Assembly: GCA_002319075.1 (NCBI GenBank)
Contig: NVQB01000001.1
Span: 868,001 to 932,000, forward strand
Reading direction: 5' to 3'
Length of the DNA stretch: 64,000 nucleotides
Source: Sphingobacteriaceae bacterium
Lineage (GTDB): Bacteria > Bacteroidota > Bacteroidia > B-17B0 > Aurantibacillaceae
In this document: in pieces, positions 18,144-26,911 of the stretch
How the letters are laid out: every line of letters begins with the position of its first letter
How positions within the stretch are numbered: position 1 is the stretch's first letter
Position numbers and translations under genes: made by a program
The notes under the pieces: generated by a model
The model's input: the letters and a program-made list of their open reading frames with translations, nothing else
What the model was told of the DNA's origin: nothing
Databases searched by the model: none

Positions 18144-19139
18144 TTACTCCTTAAACATTTTGCGATGCACCTGCCTCTTAAATAAGAAAAGCGGTGGTAG
18201 TTTTACAAGGAGGCTCTGGCGAATGTATTTTTTATTCGCTACATCATAACCTATGGGCTTGGGAATACCGAACCACCACGGAAAAAAAGCATTGAAAAAC
18301 GGAATGTCGTAGAAAAAAAATGGCGCTGTAACAAGACCTACCGGCTTCAAAAGCGTGTATGACAAGCGCTTTAAAAATGGCATAGCGCTTAGTTCGCGAT
18401 CAATAGCCGTTTTACATTCGAGCAAATACTGCCCGCGAAATTCTACTGAGCGTTGTGCATCGGAGCGATGCCTGAAGCCTGCCAGCGTGGCTAGAGTAGT
18501 GTGCAGTTTCTGGTGTCTAAAAAAACGGGTCCACAATTCCATATCGCCGGCATACTTAAAATCGGTATCTATGCGGCTTCCGGCGGCTTCCCACAGGCTG
18601 CGTTTCCAAAAGGAAGATTCCTGCTGAATGAACTGGAAATCATACATGTAAAAACGGTGTTTCGACCATCGGCCCCAGGGCAGTGTAATGCGGCTGATCA
18701 TCACGCCTTGCGGAGTGTATTCCCTCGGTATTCCCATCAACCAGCTAACGTCGGGAAATGTATGGAAAATTTCAGCCACAGCCGAAAATGCATTTGGCAC
18801 GTACAAATCGTCAGAATTGATCCAGGCCATAATTTCGCCCGTGCTTTTATCAAACCCTTTTTGCACGGCATGGTATTGCCCTTCATCCTTTTCACTCACC
18901 CAGTAAGCTAGCCTGTGTTCATATTTTTTTATGATGTCAATACTGTTATCGGTGCTACCGCCATCAATCACAATGTATTCAAGGTTAGGATAGTTTTGAT
19001 TTAGAACAGACAGCATGGCCTCTTCAAGGTATTTACCGTTGTTATAGTTGACCGTGACAATGGATATTTTAGGGACCTGTTCCAGTAGCGACAAAAGTAA
19101 CAATAATCGCTCATGTGCGCTTGTGAAACGTCGTTGCAT
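18144..19139 (-). CDS. Glycosyltransferase family 2
   Basis: A GT-A glycosyltransferase of about 331 residues. Key parts: ISIVTVNYNNGKYLEEAMLS at the nucleotide-binding start, VIDGGSTDNS, EKDEGQYHAVQKGF, and the DxD-type motif WINSDDLYVP. The start is uncertain: I take the ATG at 19139, but a GTG at 19178 or TTG codons closer to the domain are possible. It converges with the amidoligase gene. Likely builds part of the glycan exported by the neighbouring ABC system; donor and acceptor unknown. Confidence 0.88.
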   Translation of the reverse strand: MQRRFTSAHERLLLLLSLLEQVPKISIVTVNYNNGKYLEEAMLSVLNQNYPNLEYIVIDGGSTDNSIDIIKKYEHRLAYWVSEKDEGQYHAVQKGFDKSTGEIMAWINSDDLYVPNAFSAVAEIFHTFPDVSWLMGIPREYTPQGVMISRITLPWGRWSKHRFYMYDFQFIQQESSFWKRSLWEAAGSRIDTDFKYAGDMELWTRFFRHQKLHTTLATLAGFRHRSDAQRSVEFRGQYLLECKTAIDRELSAMPFLKRLSYTLLKPVGLVTAPFFFYDIPFFNAFFPWWFGIPKPIGYDVANKKYIRQSLLVKLPPLFLFKRQVHRKMFKE

Positions 19140-19339
19140 GGAAGAATATAATCTATGAACTGGACTCTGCAAAACCACGCGATGAGGGAATTCAGCCGTG
19201 CGTCTATTACGCAGATTTAAAAAGAATTATCCCGGTAGCCTTATCTCTCAACACCTTTAAGGCTTATTTTTTCAGGTCATAAAATGGTTCTGTAAAATAC
19301 ATTTGATATTATATAAAAAAAAGCAATCTTGCGGGCTGC

Positions 19340-20218
19340 TTGTACACTGTAGCACATATCATCAATCCGTTCAATGCCGATCCTTCATCTGATCTGTTTA
19401 CCGCGCAGCCTATCACGTTTGAAAGTATGCGCCATTCAAAAGATCTGGCAAAAAAAAATTTACATGTAGAGCTGTATACCGCTCAATTTGCAGAAGATCG
19501 CAACATGGTGCCTGAAGGATTTATGGCAACAAAAGATCTTACCCGGTCGGTTACCGATCTTGCAGGCTTTGAAAAAAAGATCAGGCTTCCCTTACTTGAA
19601 GATATACTAGAGCGCTTATATACGGCCAGTAACGCAGATTATCTTATATACACGAATGTGGATATTGGCCTGTTCCCCAACTTTTACAAAGCAGTAAATG
19701 ATTTTATTGAGCAGGGCCACGATGCCTTTATTATTAACCGAAGACGTCTTCCAGCCATTTATAAAAACAAAAGCGATCTGGAATTGATCTATAAAGAAAA
19801 AGGTAAAGCGCACCCCGGCTTTGATTGTTTTGTTTTCAGGCGAGCCATCTACCCAAAATTAAAACTGAACGGTATTTGCATTGGTGTACCCTTTGTTGAA
19901 ATTTCCTTTTCCCAGAATCTGTTTGCACTGAGTACTCATTTTAAACTGTTTGACAACGAGCACCTCACTTTCCATATTGGTATGGAGATCTTTAAAAAAA
20001 GAGCGCCGCAGGAATATTTCCACTACAATCAAAAACGTTTCTGGCAACTCTCAAAGACCATTGATCCCCCGCCCAACCTTAAAAAATTTCCGTATTCAAG
20101 ATTGCCCTGGCCTTTGCGCATCCTTCGCTGGGCAATACATCCCTGCATTCCTATAAAGCTTGTTATGCAATTGGAATATAAAAGAATCAGGAAATTTTTT
20201 TTCGGAACGTTTAATTAA
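19340..20218 (+). CDS. Putative glycosyltransferase-like protein
   Basis: 292 residues beginning at a TTG (YTVAHIINPFNADPSSDLF). A central YLIYTNVDIGLFPNFY segment resembles the DxD sugar-nucleotide motif of GT-A enzymes, and there is a GFDCFVFRRAIYP element plus a hydrophobic or basic C-terminus (PWPLRILRWAIHPCIPIKL). I do not recognise a named family with certainty. It converges with the GNAT gene, with an 8-bp overlap of 3' ends. Its place among glycosyltransferases supports a sugar-transfer role. Confidence 0.6.
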   Translation: MYTVAHIINPFNADPSSDLFTAQPITFESMRHSKDLAKKNLHVELYTAQFAEDRNMVPEGFMATKDLTRSVTDLAGFEKKIRLPLLEDILERLYTASNADYLIYTNVDIGLFPNFYKAVNDFIEQGHDAFIINRRRLPAIYKNKSDLELIYKEKGKAHPGFDCFVFRRAIYPKLKLNGICIGVPFVEISFSQNLFALSTHFKLFDNEHLTFHIGMEIFKKRAPQEYFHYNQKRFWQLSKTIDPPPNLKKFPYSRLPWPLRILRWAIHPCIPIKLVMQLEYKRIRKFFFGTFN

Positions 20219-20744
20219 GCTTCTGCAACATGCCGCGCCACTTTTCTGTTGCCTCTGAAAAATCAGCATGGGTAACAGTATAATAATGAAAAAGTTCATC
20301 CTCTTGTTGCTCCGCTTTTTTATAGCCAATGCTTTGATTGAAGTGAATCGCTTTGGTGTTAGTGATATTTATTTTTGCTTTGAGACTTTTTAATTTTAAA
20401 GTTTCAAACGCGTATTCCATCAGGCTGATGGTTGCAAGAAAGGGCATTATGGAATCCAGATAGGCTGTAATACCAATAAAAATACCTGCTTCAGCGGTTC
20501 TTAACTCATCATCAATATCCTTCAGATTCACAACGCCAAAAGCAATAGCGTCTTTTTTGATAACAAAATACTGGTGCTGAGAAACGTTGAGCGACTGAAA
20601 CCATTCGAGCTGCATTTGCGGTGTGATCAGCTGCTGGAATTGCATGTTGCACCTCACATGGTCTGCATTGCGCCAGATACGCACTAGTTCAAGATATGAG
20701 ACTTCGAGCCTTTGAAGTGTAAGGCCGTATTTAACGATCTGCAT
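20211..20744 (-). CDS. GNAT N-acetyltransferase (sugar-amine type)
   Basis: 177 residues. Starts with LQRLEVSYLELVRIWRNADHVR, typical of the RimJ/RimL-like branch that includes PseH/WecD-type acetyltransferases of amino-sugars, followed by IFIGITAYLDSIMPFLATISLMEYAF and the C-terminal LKAKINITNTKAIHFNQSIGYKKAE. Last gene of a minus-strand ACP/KAS III/GT2/GNAT unit, overlapping the GT2 stop by 1 bp. It probably acylates an amino group on a sugar. Confidence 0.8.
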   Translation of the reverse strand: MQIVKYGLTLQRLEVSYLELVRIWRNADHVRCNMQFQQLITPQMQLEWFQSLNVSQHQYFVIKKDAIAFGVVNLKDIDDELRTAEAGIFIGITAYLDSIMPFLATISLMEYAFETLKLKSLKAKINITNTKAIHFNQSIGYKKAEQQEDELFHYYTVTHADFSEATEKWRGMLQKLN

Positions 20745-21652
20745 TAAAGTTTAAACTTAATGGCGTAATGCGGTTTTTTAACGCGGGAAGCGTAAATCCG
20801 GTTCAGGTAAATGCCCATAATACTTATGCTTGCCAGGATGAGTGATATAGCAACGACGATAAGTACCAGAAAGCCAAGCCCTGCGCCAAATACAAAATGT
20901 TTATAAATGTAATAGCTCGCCAACCATAGCGCTACGGCTGAGCTGGATATACACACCACGATCATAATTTTTAAAGGAAGCGCCGTATAAAGGAACACCA
21001 GTCGAAATGCCATAAGAAAAAGCTGTATCAGGCTGTAGCCTGATTTACCTTCAAAACGCGGGTTACGGGCTACCGTTACAAACTGCGTGTCGAAAGTATA
21101 CCACGATACCACCTGGTTAATAAACAAATGGTCTTGTGAGTGGTTACGCAAATAGCCTGCAATGTTTGCGGTAATAAGACGAATGGAGGATCCTATGTTT
21201 GAACCCTGCTCGGTGCTCCTGAATATTTTTTTTATAAGCGCCGAACCCGTATTACGCAGCCAGGAGCTTGTTTTTTCGTTATAGATGCCGTAGATCACAT
21301 CGGCCTGGGTTTCCAGTTGCCGGTTTATTAGTTTTTCTAATTCTGATGGATGCACCTGCAGGTCGTCGTCAAGCGTCAGGATCACCTTGCCTTTTGCTTC
21401 GTCAATTCCACAAAGCGTAGCACCATTTTGGCCGAAATTTTTTGTCAGCTTTATTAAAGTGATCTTATCGGGAAATCGTTTTTTTAAGGAGAGCAGTTGT
21501 TGCCAGCTTTCCTGCGATCCGTTATCTTCCACAAAGATCACTTCAAACGACTGGCCCAGTTTTGCCATTAAGTCCGCAACCCCTGTATAGAGCTGCTCCA
21601 GCGTTGCCACACTTTTATAAACCGGAACTATGATAGAATAAGCGATCATCAT
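20744..21652 (-). CDS. Glycosyltransferase family 2, DPM1/GtrB-like with two C-terminal TM helices
   Basis: 302 residues. GT-A domain with YSIIVPVYKSVATLEQLYTG, VFVEDNGSQESW, LTKNFGQNGATLCGI and the metal motif TLDDDLQVHPSE. Two transmembrane helices follow at about 230-285, as in GtrB/ArnC enzymes that load sugars on polyprenyl phosphate. It is packed against the KAS III gene (1 bp), implying one transcript with ACP, KAS III and GNAT. Most likely makes a polyprenyl-phosphate-linked sugar. Confidence 0.88.
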   Translation of the reverse strand: MMIAYSIIVPVYKSVATLEQLYTGVADLMAKLGQSFEVIFVEDNGSQESWQQLLSLKKRFPDKITLIKLTKNFGQNGATLCGIDEAKGKVILTLDDDLQVHPSELEKLINRQLETQADVIYGIYNEKTSSWLRNTGSALIKKIFRSTEQGSNIGSSIRLITANIAGYLRNHSQDHLFINQVVSWYTFDTQFVTVARNPRFEGKSGYSLIQLFLMAFRLVFLYTALPLKIMIVVCISSSAVALWLASYYIYKHFVFGAGLGFLVLIVVAISLILASISIMGIYLNRIYASRVKKPHYAIKFKL

Positions 21653-22702
21653 TTATAATTCAATAATGTCAGGACAAATTACATCTTTAAAGTCTACAAT
21701 CACCGAACCAAGAGACAAACCTACGCCAAATCCGGAAAGTACTAATTTAGAGTTTGTTATTTTAGTGGCTTTTTTTAATTCGCTGACAATGGTCAGAGGA
21801 ATACTCGCGCCGCTGGTGTTACCATAAGACTCCAGGCTGGATGGCACTTTGCCGGATGCTATGTTTAATTTTTTCGAGATCGAATCCAGGATCAGGCGGT
21901 TAGCCTGGTGAAATACAAATTGATCAATACTTGCTATATCCCGGCCAGATTGCCGCAGGAGTTCTTCCACATTGGGTGCTACTTTTTTAAGACTGAAATT
22001 AAATACATCCAGCCCCTTCATTGCCAGGTGAAATCCTTTGCGGGAGCTATTTTCACCAGTATACTCAAACGACGCGCCGTGCAGAGGTTTTCTTGCTCCG
22101 CCTTCCGGAACAATGATGGCGTCGTAATCGGCTCCTTCCGAACTGATATTAAATTCCATTGGCGTGGCCTGTTTATCAAACACTAACGCAGTTGCAGTGC
22201 CGCAGTCAGAAAACAACGGGATAAGACTTTTGTCACGCGGTGAGATGAGTTTGGTAATTGTATCGCCTACAATCAGCAGGCCTTTTTTTAAGCCGCTGGC
22301 CGACATAAAACCCGCAATAAGCGACAAGCCATATACATATCCAGCGCATCCCTGATTAATATCAAACGTCACACAAGATTTCGGAAGGCCAAGGCGTTCC
22401 TGGATATGCAGACTACTGCCCGGCAATGGATAATCGGGGGTTTGCGTAACGAAGAACAAGACTTGTATATCGTTTTTATCCCAGGCCATTTCTGAAATTA
22501 ATTTTTCGGCGGCAGCAATACAAAGGTCTGATGCACACTGATCTTCCTGCGCTACACGCCGTGTTTTGATACCAAGCGTACTTACCAGTTTATGAAGTTC
22601 TTCTTCACTGTAACCTGTGAGCGTTAAATTAGAGGCGGTACTTTTTGGAACTGCGGCCGCAATGCCTTTTACAGCAATATGTGGGATAGAAAAAAAAGCC
22701 AT
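21653..22702 (-). CDS. 3-oxoacyl-ACP synthase III (KAS III) family protein
   Basis: 349 residues of the thiolase fold. The catalytic triad is visible: Cys119 in INQGCAGYVYG, His265 in FVFHQANRL, and Asn295 in YGNTSGASIPL. Length and motifs match FabH. Because it is encoded next to a dedicated small ACP and glycosyltransferases rather than with core fatty-acid genes, it probably makes or transfers a specialised acyl chain. Its start overlaps the ACP stop by 1 bp. A housekeeping FabH cannot be excluded but the context argues against it. Confidence 0.88.
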   Translation of the reverse strand: MAFFSIPHIAVKGIAAAVPKSTASNLTLTGYSEEELHKLVSTLGIKTRRVAQEDQCASDLCIAAAEKLISEMAWDKNDIQVLFFVTQTPDYPLPGSSLHIQERLGLPKSCVTFDINQGCAGYVYGLSLIAGFMSASGLKKGLLIVGDTITKLISPRDKSLIPLFSDCGTATALVFDKQATPMEFNISSEGADYDAIIVPEGGARKPLHGASFEYTGENSSRKGFHLAMKGLDVFNFSLKKVAPNVEELLRQSGRDIASIDQFVFHQANRLILDSISKKLNIASGKVPSSLESYGNTSGASIPLTIVSELKKATKITNSKLVLSGFGVGLSLGSVIVDFKDVICPDIIEL

Positions 22703-22944
22703 TAGCTCAATTCGCGTTGAACGCTTGCAAATAGTTGCTCTACGTTGGCCGCATTCTTTATAGCGTCAAATCCTAAAATAACATTGTAGTGTTTATCGAT
22801 TTCGTTTACAATGATCATAGTTTGTAAAGACGACCATTCTTTGAGTGTTTTAAGATCGGTCGTTGCATCTATAGCTTCGCGCTCTTCTTCCCTGAATTGA
22901 TTTTTTATGAGGTCAATAAAGCTCTTTAAGGTGTTATCCGGCAT
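22702..22944 (-). CDS. Acyl carrier protein-like
   Basis: 80 residues of a four-helix carrier protein. The region LKEWSSLQTMIIVNEIDKHY corresponds to the phosphopantetheine site, with Ser39 before Leu as attachment point; the usual Asp before Ser (DSL) is Ser here (SSL). First gene of the ACP/KAS III/GT2/GNAT unit. It probably carries the acyl group made by the adjacent KAS III. Confidence 0.8.
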   Translation of the reverse strand: MPDNTLKSFIDLIKNQFREEEREAIDATTDLKTLKEWSSLQTMIIVNEIDKHYNVILGFDAIKNAANVEQLFASVQRELS

Positions 22945-23121
22945 GTGTATTCAAGTCTGTCTACACTCAAATATAACTACATTTTTTTTAATGGAAGTCA
23001 TTGTTGGCATATATTCCAGCAAGTTTCTAAAAGATTATTTCTAGCACTGTTCTGTTTTAATTGGCGCTGTTTTTACTTAATTTAGGCGGGGTTATCTCAT
23101 TAAACAGCCGCCCGGTTTTAC

Positions 23122-25104
23122 ATGCTAAAAAATACTGAAAACAGGTTAAAGCTCATTCTTTTTGTTTTTGCATTTTTACTTTATGCCAATACTATTGATC
23201 ACGATTATGCCTGGGATGATAAAATTGTTATCACTGAGAACCCGCGCGTAAAAAAGGGCATATCGGGCATTCCGAACCTGTTTTTAAAATACAATTCCGA
23301 TTACAAGGCCGATAAATACGGGTATCGCCCTATAACCCTGGCATCGTTCGCCATCGATTACACGCTTTTCAAATCCAATGCGCATGCGGGGCATTTTATG
23401 AATGTGTTGTATTTTGCTTTACTCTGCGTGGTTATGTTTAAAGTACTGAGGAAACTTTTTTACCAGTATTCAGATCTGGCTCCGTTTTTGATCACGCTTG
23501 TATTTGCAGCCCACCCTGTGCATGTGGAAGCAGTTGCCAATATAAAAAGCAGGGACGAAATTTTTGCTTTGCTGTTTGCCTTACTGGCTACCGGTCAGCT
23601 GATCAATTATCACCAGAAACGTGAGTTGAAGTTTTTGGGGTTTGCTCTTCTTTTATTTCTGATAGCATTCCTGTCAAAAGAAAGCGCTATTGTTTTTTTA
23701 GCTATTATGCCTTTAAGCCTGTTATACAGGGAAGGATGGCAACGCACAAAAAAAGTACTTAGCTCAACCCTTTTTGTACCAGTATTTATAGTGGCTTGTT
23801 TTGTTATCATCAAAGCTTCTATAGGCAGTAACCTGGGCGTTAGCATTACAAAAGGCATGGGCGCTTATACTGAGAGCGGTCTTTTGGGCAACAGTTTTTT
23901 TTACACAGACTGGTTTTATATGAAGCTGGCAAATGCCTTTACCCTGCTACTCCTTTATTTAAAGCATTTTTTCATTCCTCTAACGCAGCTCTATTATTAC
24001 GGTTACAATCAGATTCCTGTGGCCAGCTGGCAGCAGCCCTCTGTTATAATTTCTTGCCTGCTCTGCCTGGCCGCCCTTGCATTTGCTTTTATAAAACTGA
24101 AAAAGCAGGCCGAAATAAGTTATGGTATTTTCTTTTTCTTTATTTCAATCGGCATGTATACCCATATTTTTATAACGCTGGCCGATACCATGGCTGATCG
24201 CTTTATGTTTACCCCATCGCTCGGTCTTGCGATAATAACTGTATTTGCGCTTGCCCGTTTTTTAAAGAGCGATCTCAAGATAGCGACTACAGAAACCGTA
24301 TTAACCTGGAAGAGCCCTTCCCGCAACGCCACCATGCTTTACGTAGTTGTGGCTATCACTTTAGCATTAAGCCTTAAAACATTTATGCGTAATAAAGTCT
24401 GGAAGAATGATGAAACACTTGCTTCAGCCGATATGCCGTATCTTGAGAATAGTGCGCGCGCTAACCAATATTATGGTGATATTCTCCGGAGGAAGCTCAC
24501 AGCGGGCTATGATCCCGCCGTGGAAGCAGACATGATAGCTCACTATAGAAAGAGCTACCAGATTGCAGGCAAGGAGTCGTATTATGCGCGGCTTTCGCTG
24601 GCAAGTTACCTGCTTGGCGTAAAGCGCCAGGAAGAAGGCATTGCGCTGCTGGACACGCTCACTGTTTTATTTCCTGCACAGGCTGATCCCGCTTTTTACC
24701 TGGGACAGGCGTATTTACAAAAAGGCGATCCCAGAAAAGCCATCGTTGAATTGGAGCGATCTATACAGTTGGCGCCGGAAGCACAGAGCTCTTATGCAGT
24801 GCTGGCATTGGCATACTCCAATAACCATGAGTACGAAAAAGCGCTTGCGATCGTTAACCGATCGCGGCAAAAATTTGGAGAATCTGCCGGAACATACGAA
24901 GCACTTGGTAATATTTATTTTGAACAGGGCAATATGGTGCAATCTACTCAAGCTATGCTCGAAATGTTACGGCATGGTGCTGACGCGCAAAAAGTATACG
25001 GCACCATTATAGGCCGCTACCAGTTAAAAAAACAAGATAGCCAGGCGAACTTCTATTACAGGCAAGCACTGGAAAAAGGAATATTTAAAGCCGGGGGATT
25101 ATAA
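23122..25104 (+). CDS. TMTC-like membrane glycosyltransferase with C-terminal TPRs
   Basis: 660 residues. An N-terminal GT-C-like membrane part of about ten helices starts with YANTIDHDYAWDDKIVI, whose acidic loop (DHDYAWDD) is the hallmark of TMTC/PMT-like proteins, and includes FAAHPVHVEAVANIKSRDEI. From about residue 500 the protein turns into tetratricopeptide repeats (AYLQKGDPRKAIVELERSIQLAP; ALGNIYFEQGN). GT-C enzymes of this type use polyprenyl-phosphate sugars on the periplasmic side. The GtrB-like GT2 nearby could supply the donor. It is followed after 38 bp by the HxG 2OG enzyme, suggesting a functional pair. Confidence 0.82.
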   Translation: MLKNTENRLKLILFVFAFLLYANTIDHDYAWDDKIVITENPRVKKGISGIPNLFLKYNSDYKADKYGYRPITLASFAIDYTLFKSNAHAGHFMNVLYFALLCVVMFKVLRKLFYQYSDLAPFLITLVFAAHPVHVEAVANIKSRDEIFALLFALLATGQLINYHQKRELKFLGFALLLFLIAFLSKESAIVFLAIMPLSLLYREGWQRTKKVLSSTLFVPVFIVACFVIIKASIGSNLGVSITKGMGAYTESGLLGNSFFYTDWFYMKLANAFTLLLLYLKHFFIPLTQLYYYGYNQIPVASWQQPSVIISCLLCLAALAFAFIKLKKQAEISYGIFFFFISIGMYTHIFITLADTMADRFMFTPSLGLAIITVFALARFLKSDLKIATTETVLTWKSPSRNATMLYVVVAITLALSLKTFMRNKVWKNDETLASADMPYLENSARANQYYGDILRRKLTAGYDPAVEADMIAHYRKSYQIAGKESYYARLSLASYLLGVKRQEEGIALLDTLTVLFPAQADPAFYLGQAYLQKGDPRKAIVELERSIQLAPEAQSSYAVLALAYSNNHEYEKALAIVNRSRQKFGESAGTYEALGNIYFEQGNMVQSTQAMLEMLRHGADAQKVYGTIIGRYQLKKQDSQANFYYRQALEKGIFKAGGL

Positions 25105-25142
25105 GAGCGCTGATATAATTTGTACATTCGCGAATACATATC

Positions 25143-26126
25143 ATGATTTCATTTCTTAAAAAATTTTTTACAAAACCTGAGGCTGCCCCTGTAAAACCAG
25201 TGGTAGCAAATTCCAAAGCGCCTGGTGAAAAATACATCCAGCAGTATTCGAAAGAGCCATACAATTTTGAAACCCTAACGCTCGACGAACTACTGAAGCG
25301 CGGAGATACCATCCACGATCTTTACACCAACGCAGCAGATGGTTTCCTGATCAAAAATTTTTTAACGACACAGGAAGTGGACACTATTCTATCGCACATT
25401 GACATTGCAGAAAATGACAATCCCGCCCATACACCTGTAGGATATACTTATCCACCTGTGTTTGCGGAGTTCTCAAGTCGTGTTAGCCGTGAAGCTGAAA
25501 GCAACAGGGAAGCCGCCATTAACAGCTATTTTGAAAAGACCAGTGCTTTTAACCGTGATTTTGCAGCAACCTTTGGCGTTGACGTAAAAGAACGTATTGA
25601 AAAAACCTATTCACAGATCTCTGGAAACCGTGAAATACTTGTTGCAGAAGGCATGGAGGGTAAAGGGCATTATCCTTTTGCCACCTTTCGCTGTCTTGTA
25701 CCGGATAAAGGCTTAATGAGCGTACATTGTGGAAATTATTTCGGCAAAACATTTGAGGCATTTTATAAAGACCTTACCAAAAAAGTAGCTGTTGAAAATC
25801 AAATGAGTTTCTTTATAATGCTGCAGGAACCAGAAGCAGGCGGTGAGCTAACGTTGTTCAACTTCCGGTGGAAAGCGGGACAAACGAAATCAAATCCTTC
25901 TGAAGACAACGAGATCATTCAGCCCGACGGCTCAAAAATGTATGTAGAAGATGATGCGAATATCATTAAAGATAAAATCGTTCCAAAAAAAGGCGATATG
26001 ATTCTTTTCCAGGGAGGAAACATCTGGCACCGGGTTGAAACAATACGGGGAAGTACGCCACGGATCACCTTTGGTGGATTTATCGGCATTTCAGTCGATA
26101 AGCAGAAATTCTATTACTGGTCTTAG
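25143..26126 (+). CDS. Fe(II)/2OG enzyme with halogenase-type HxG iron site (WelO5-like)
   Basis: 327 residues. The double-stranded beta-helix core is seen in HYPFATFRCLVPDKG, MSVHCGNYF, EPEAGGELTLFNFRW, and DMILFQGGNIWHRV with STPRITFGGF. The proximal motif is H195-C196-G197: the Asp of the usual HxD is Gly, leaving an open iron position for a halide. Distal His is H296 and the 2OG Arg is probably R307. From memory, the order and wording of these blocks, including the final FYYWS, resemble the cyanobacterial aliphatic halogenase WelO5 (HVG motif; EAGGEL; IYHRVE; YYW). Halogenase activity is inference; non-catalytic or alternative chemistry is possible. Confidence 0.75.
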   Translation: MISFLKKFFTKPEAAPVKPVVANSKAPGEKYIQQYSKEPYNFETLTLDELLKRGDTIHDLYTNAADGFLIKNFLTTQEVDTILSHIDIAENDNPAHTPVGYTYPPVFAEFSSRVSREAESNREAAINSYFEKTSAFNRDFAATFGVDVKERIEKTYSQISGNREILVAEGMEGKGHYPFATFRCLVPDKGLMSVHCGNYFGKTFEAFYKDLTKKVAVENQMSFFIMLQEPEAGGELTLFNFRWKAGQTKSNPSEDNEIIQPDGSKMYVEDDANIIKDKIVPKKGDMILFQGGNIWHRVETIRGSTPRITFGGFIGISVDKQKFYYWS

Positions 26127-26180
26127 CCGATCTGCGGTCGGTAATAAACCAGCTTAACAAGGGTTGAGAGGCTCTGCACT

Positions 26181-26813
26181 TCAGCCCTTCATTTCCTTAA
26201 ATCTTAAAAAATCATTCAGGTTGCGATAACCATTCTCTTCTATAAGATCGGCGTTATGCATTTTTATGCTTTGCATCAGCGACAGGCCTGTGGCGGCTTC
26301 AGCCGGCGTCATATACATATTCCATCCCAGGTCACTTATTTCATCCTGCCAGTAATTTTTCTCCTCCCGTCCTTCGTAACGTGCACGCTTCAGCCACTCC
26401 ACTGCTTTAAGATCATCGGTAAGAATCATACCGCCCTTGCCAATGGGCACGTGTTTTTTATAATGAAAAGAAAGACACATGAATGAGCCCGGAAGATACA
26501 TTCCTGAGTTGAACCGCGAGGCGGCATCGTAGATGGGATAAGGCTCAAGCTGGTAAATGCCCTGCCATGTTTTCTCTTCCAGCTTAACTTTTCCACCCGC
26601 ATGAATAACCGATTGTGGAACAGAAAGGTAAGTGTTCTGCGGAATAGTAACCGATTGCACCTTGAGGTATTTGCAACACAAGAATAATGCATTGGTGCAG
26701 GAATCAACTGCCACAGCATAAGGCGCTCCTGTGTAATTTGCAACTTCCTCTTCAAACATTCTTACAATGCCAAAAGGATTGTGTTTCATCTGGTATGTTC
26801 CTGAACCGCTCAT
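26181..26813 (-). CDS. Short DegT/DnrJ/EryC1/StrS-type aminotransferase
   Basis: 210 residues, whereas typical family members have about 360-390. Recognisable parts of the large PLP domain are present: NYTGAPYAVAVDSCTNALFLCCKYL, IPQNTYLSVPQSVIHAGGKV, YDAASRF (PLP Asp region), and SFHYKKHVPIGKGGMILTDD, whose Lys would be the Schiff-base residue. The C-terminal small domain is largely missing, but the gene ends cleanly and shows no decay, so it may be a compact form or need a partner. Alternative start at MKHNPFG (26789). Sugar aminotransfer is the family role; activity here is uncertain. Confidence 0.7.
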   Translation of the reverse strand: MSGSGTYQMKHNPFGIVRMFEEEVANYTGAPYAVAVDSCTNALFLCCKYLKVQSVTIPQNTYLSVPQSVIHAGGKVKLEEKTWQGIYQLEPYPIYDAASRFNSGMYLPGSFMCLSFHYKKHVPIGKGGMILTDDLKAVEWLKRARYEGREEKNYWQDEISDLGWNMYMTPAEAATGLSLMQSIKMHNADLIEENGYRNLNDFLRFKEMKG

Positions 26814-26856
26814 TTGTTCTTCAAAGTATATAATTTAAATAAGTTGTCTTTTAAAC

Positions 26857-26890
26857 AAAACTCCCGCCTGTTTTAAAAAGCGGGAGTTTT
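26857..26890 (-). terminator. Rho-independent terminator
   Basis: Perfect inverted repeat AAAACTCCCGC / GCGGGAGTTTT with a 12-base loop. Read on the minus strand it follows the stop of the repeat protein at 26912, so it should end that transcript before the DegT-like gene. The A/T flanks make it usable in both directions. Confidence 0.85.
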
Positions 26891-26911
26891 ATTTTATAAA
26901 CTATAAAGCTC

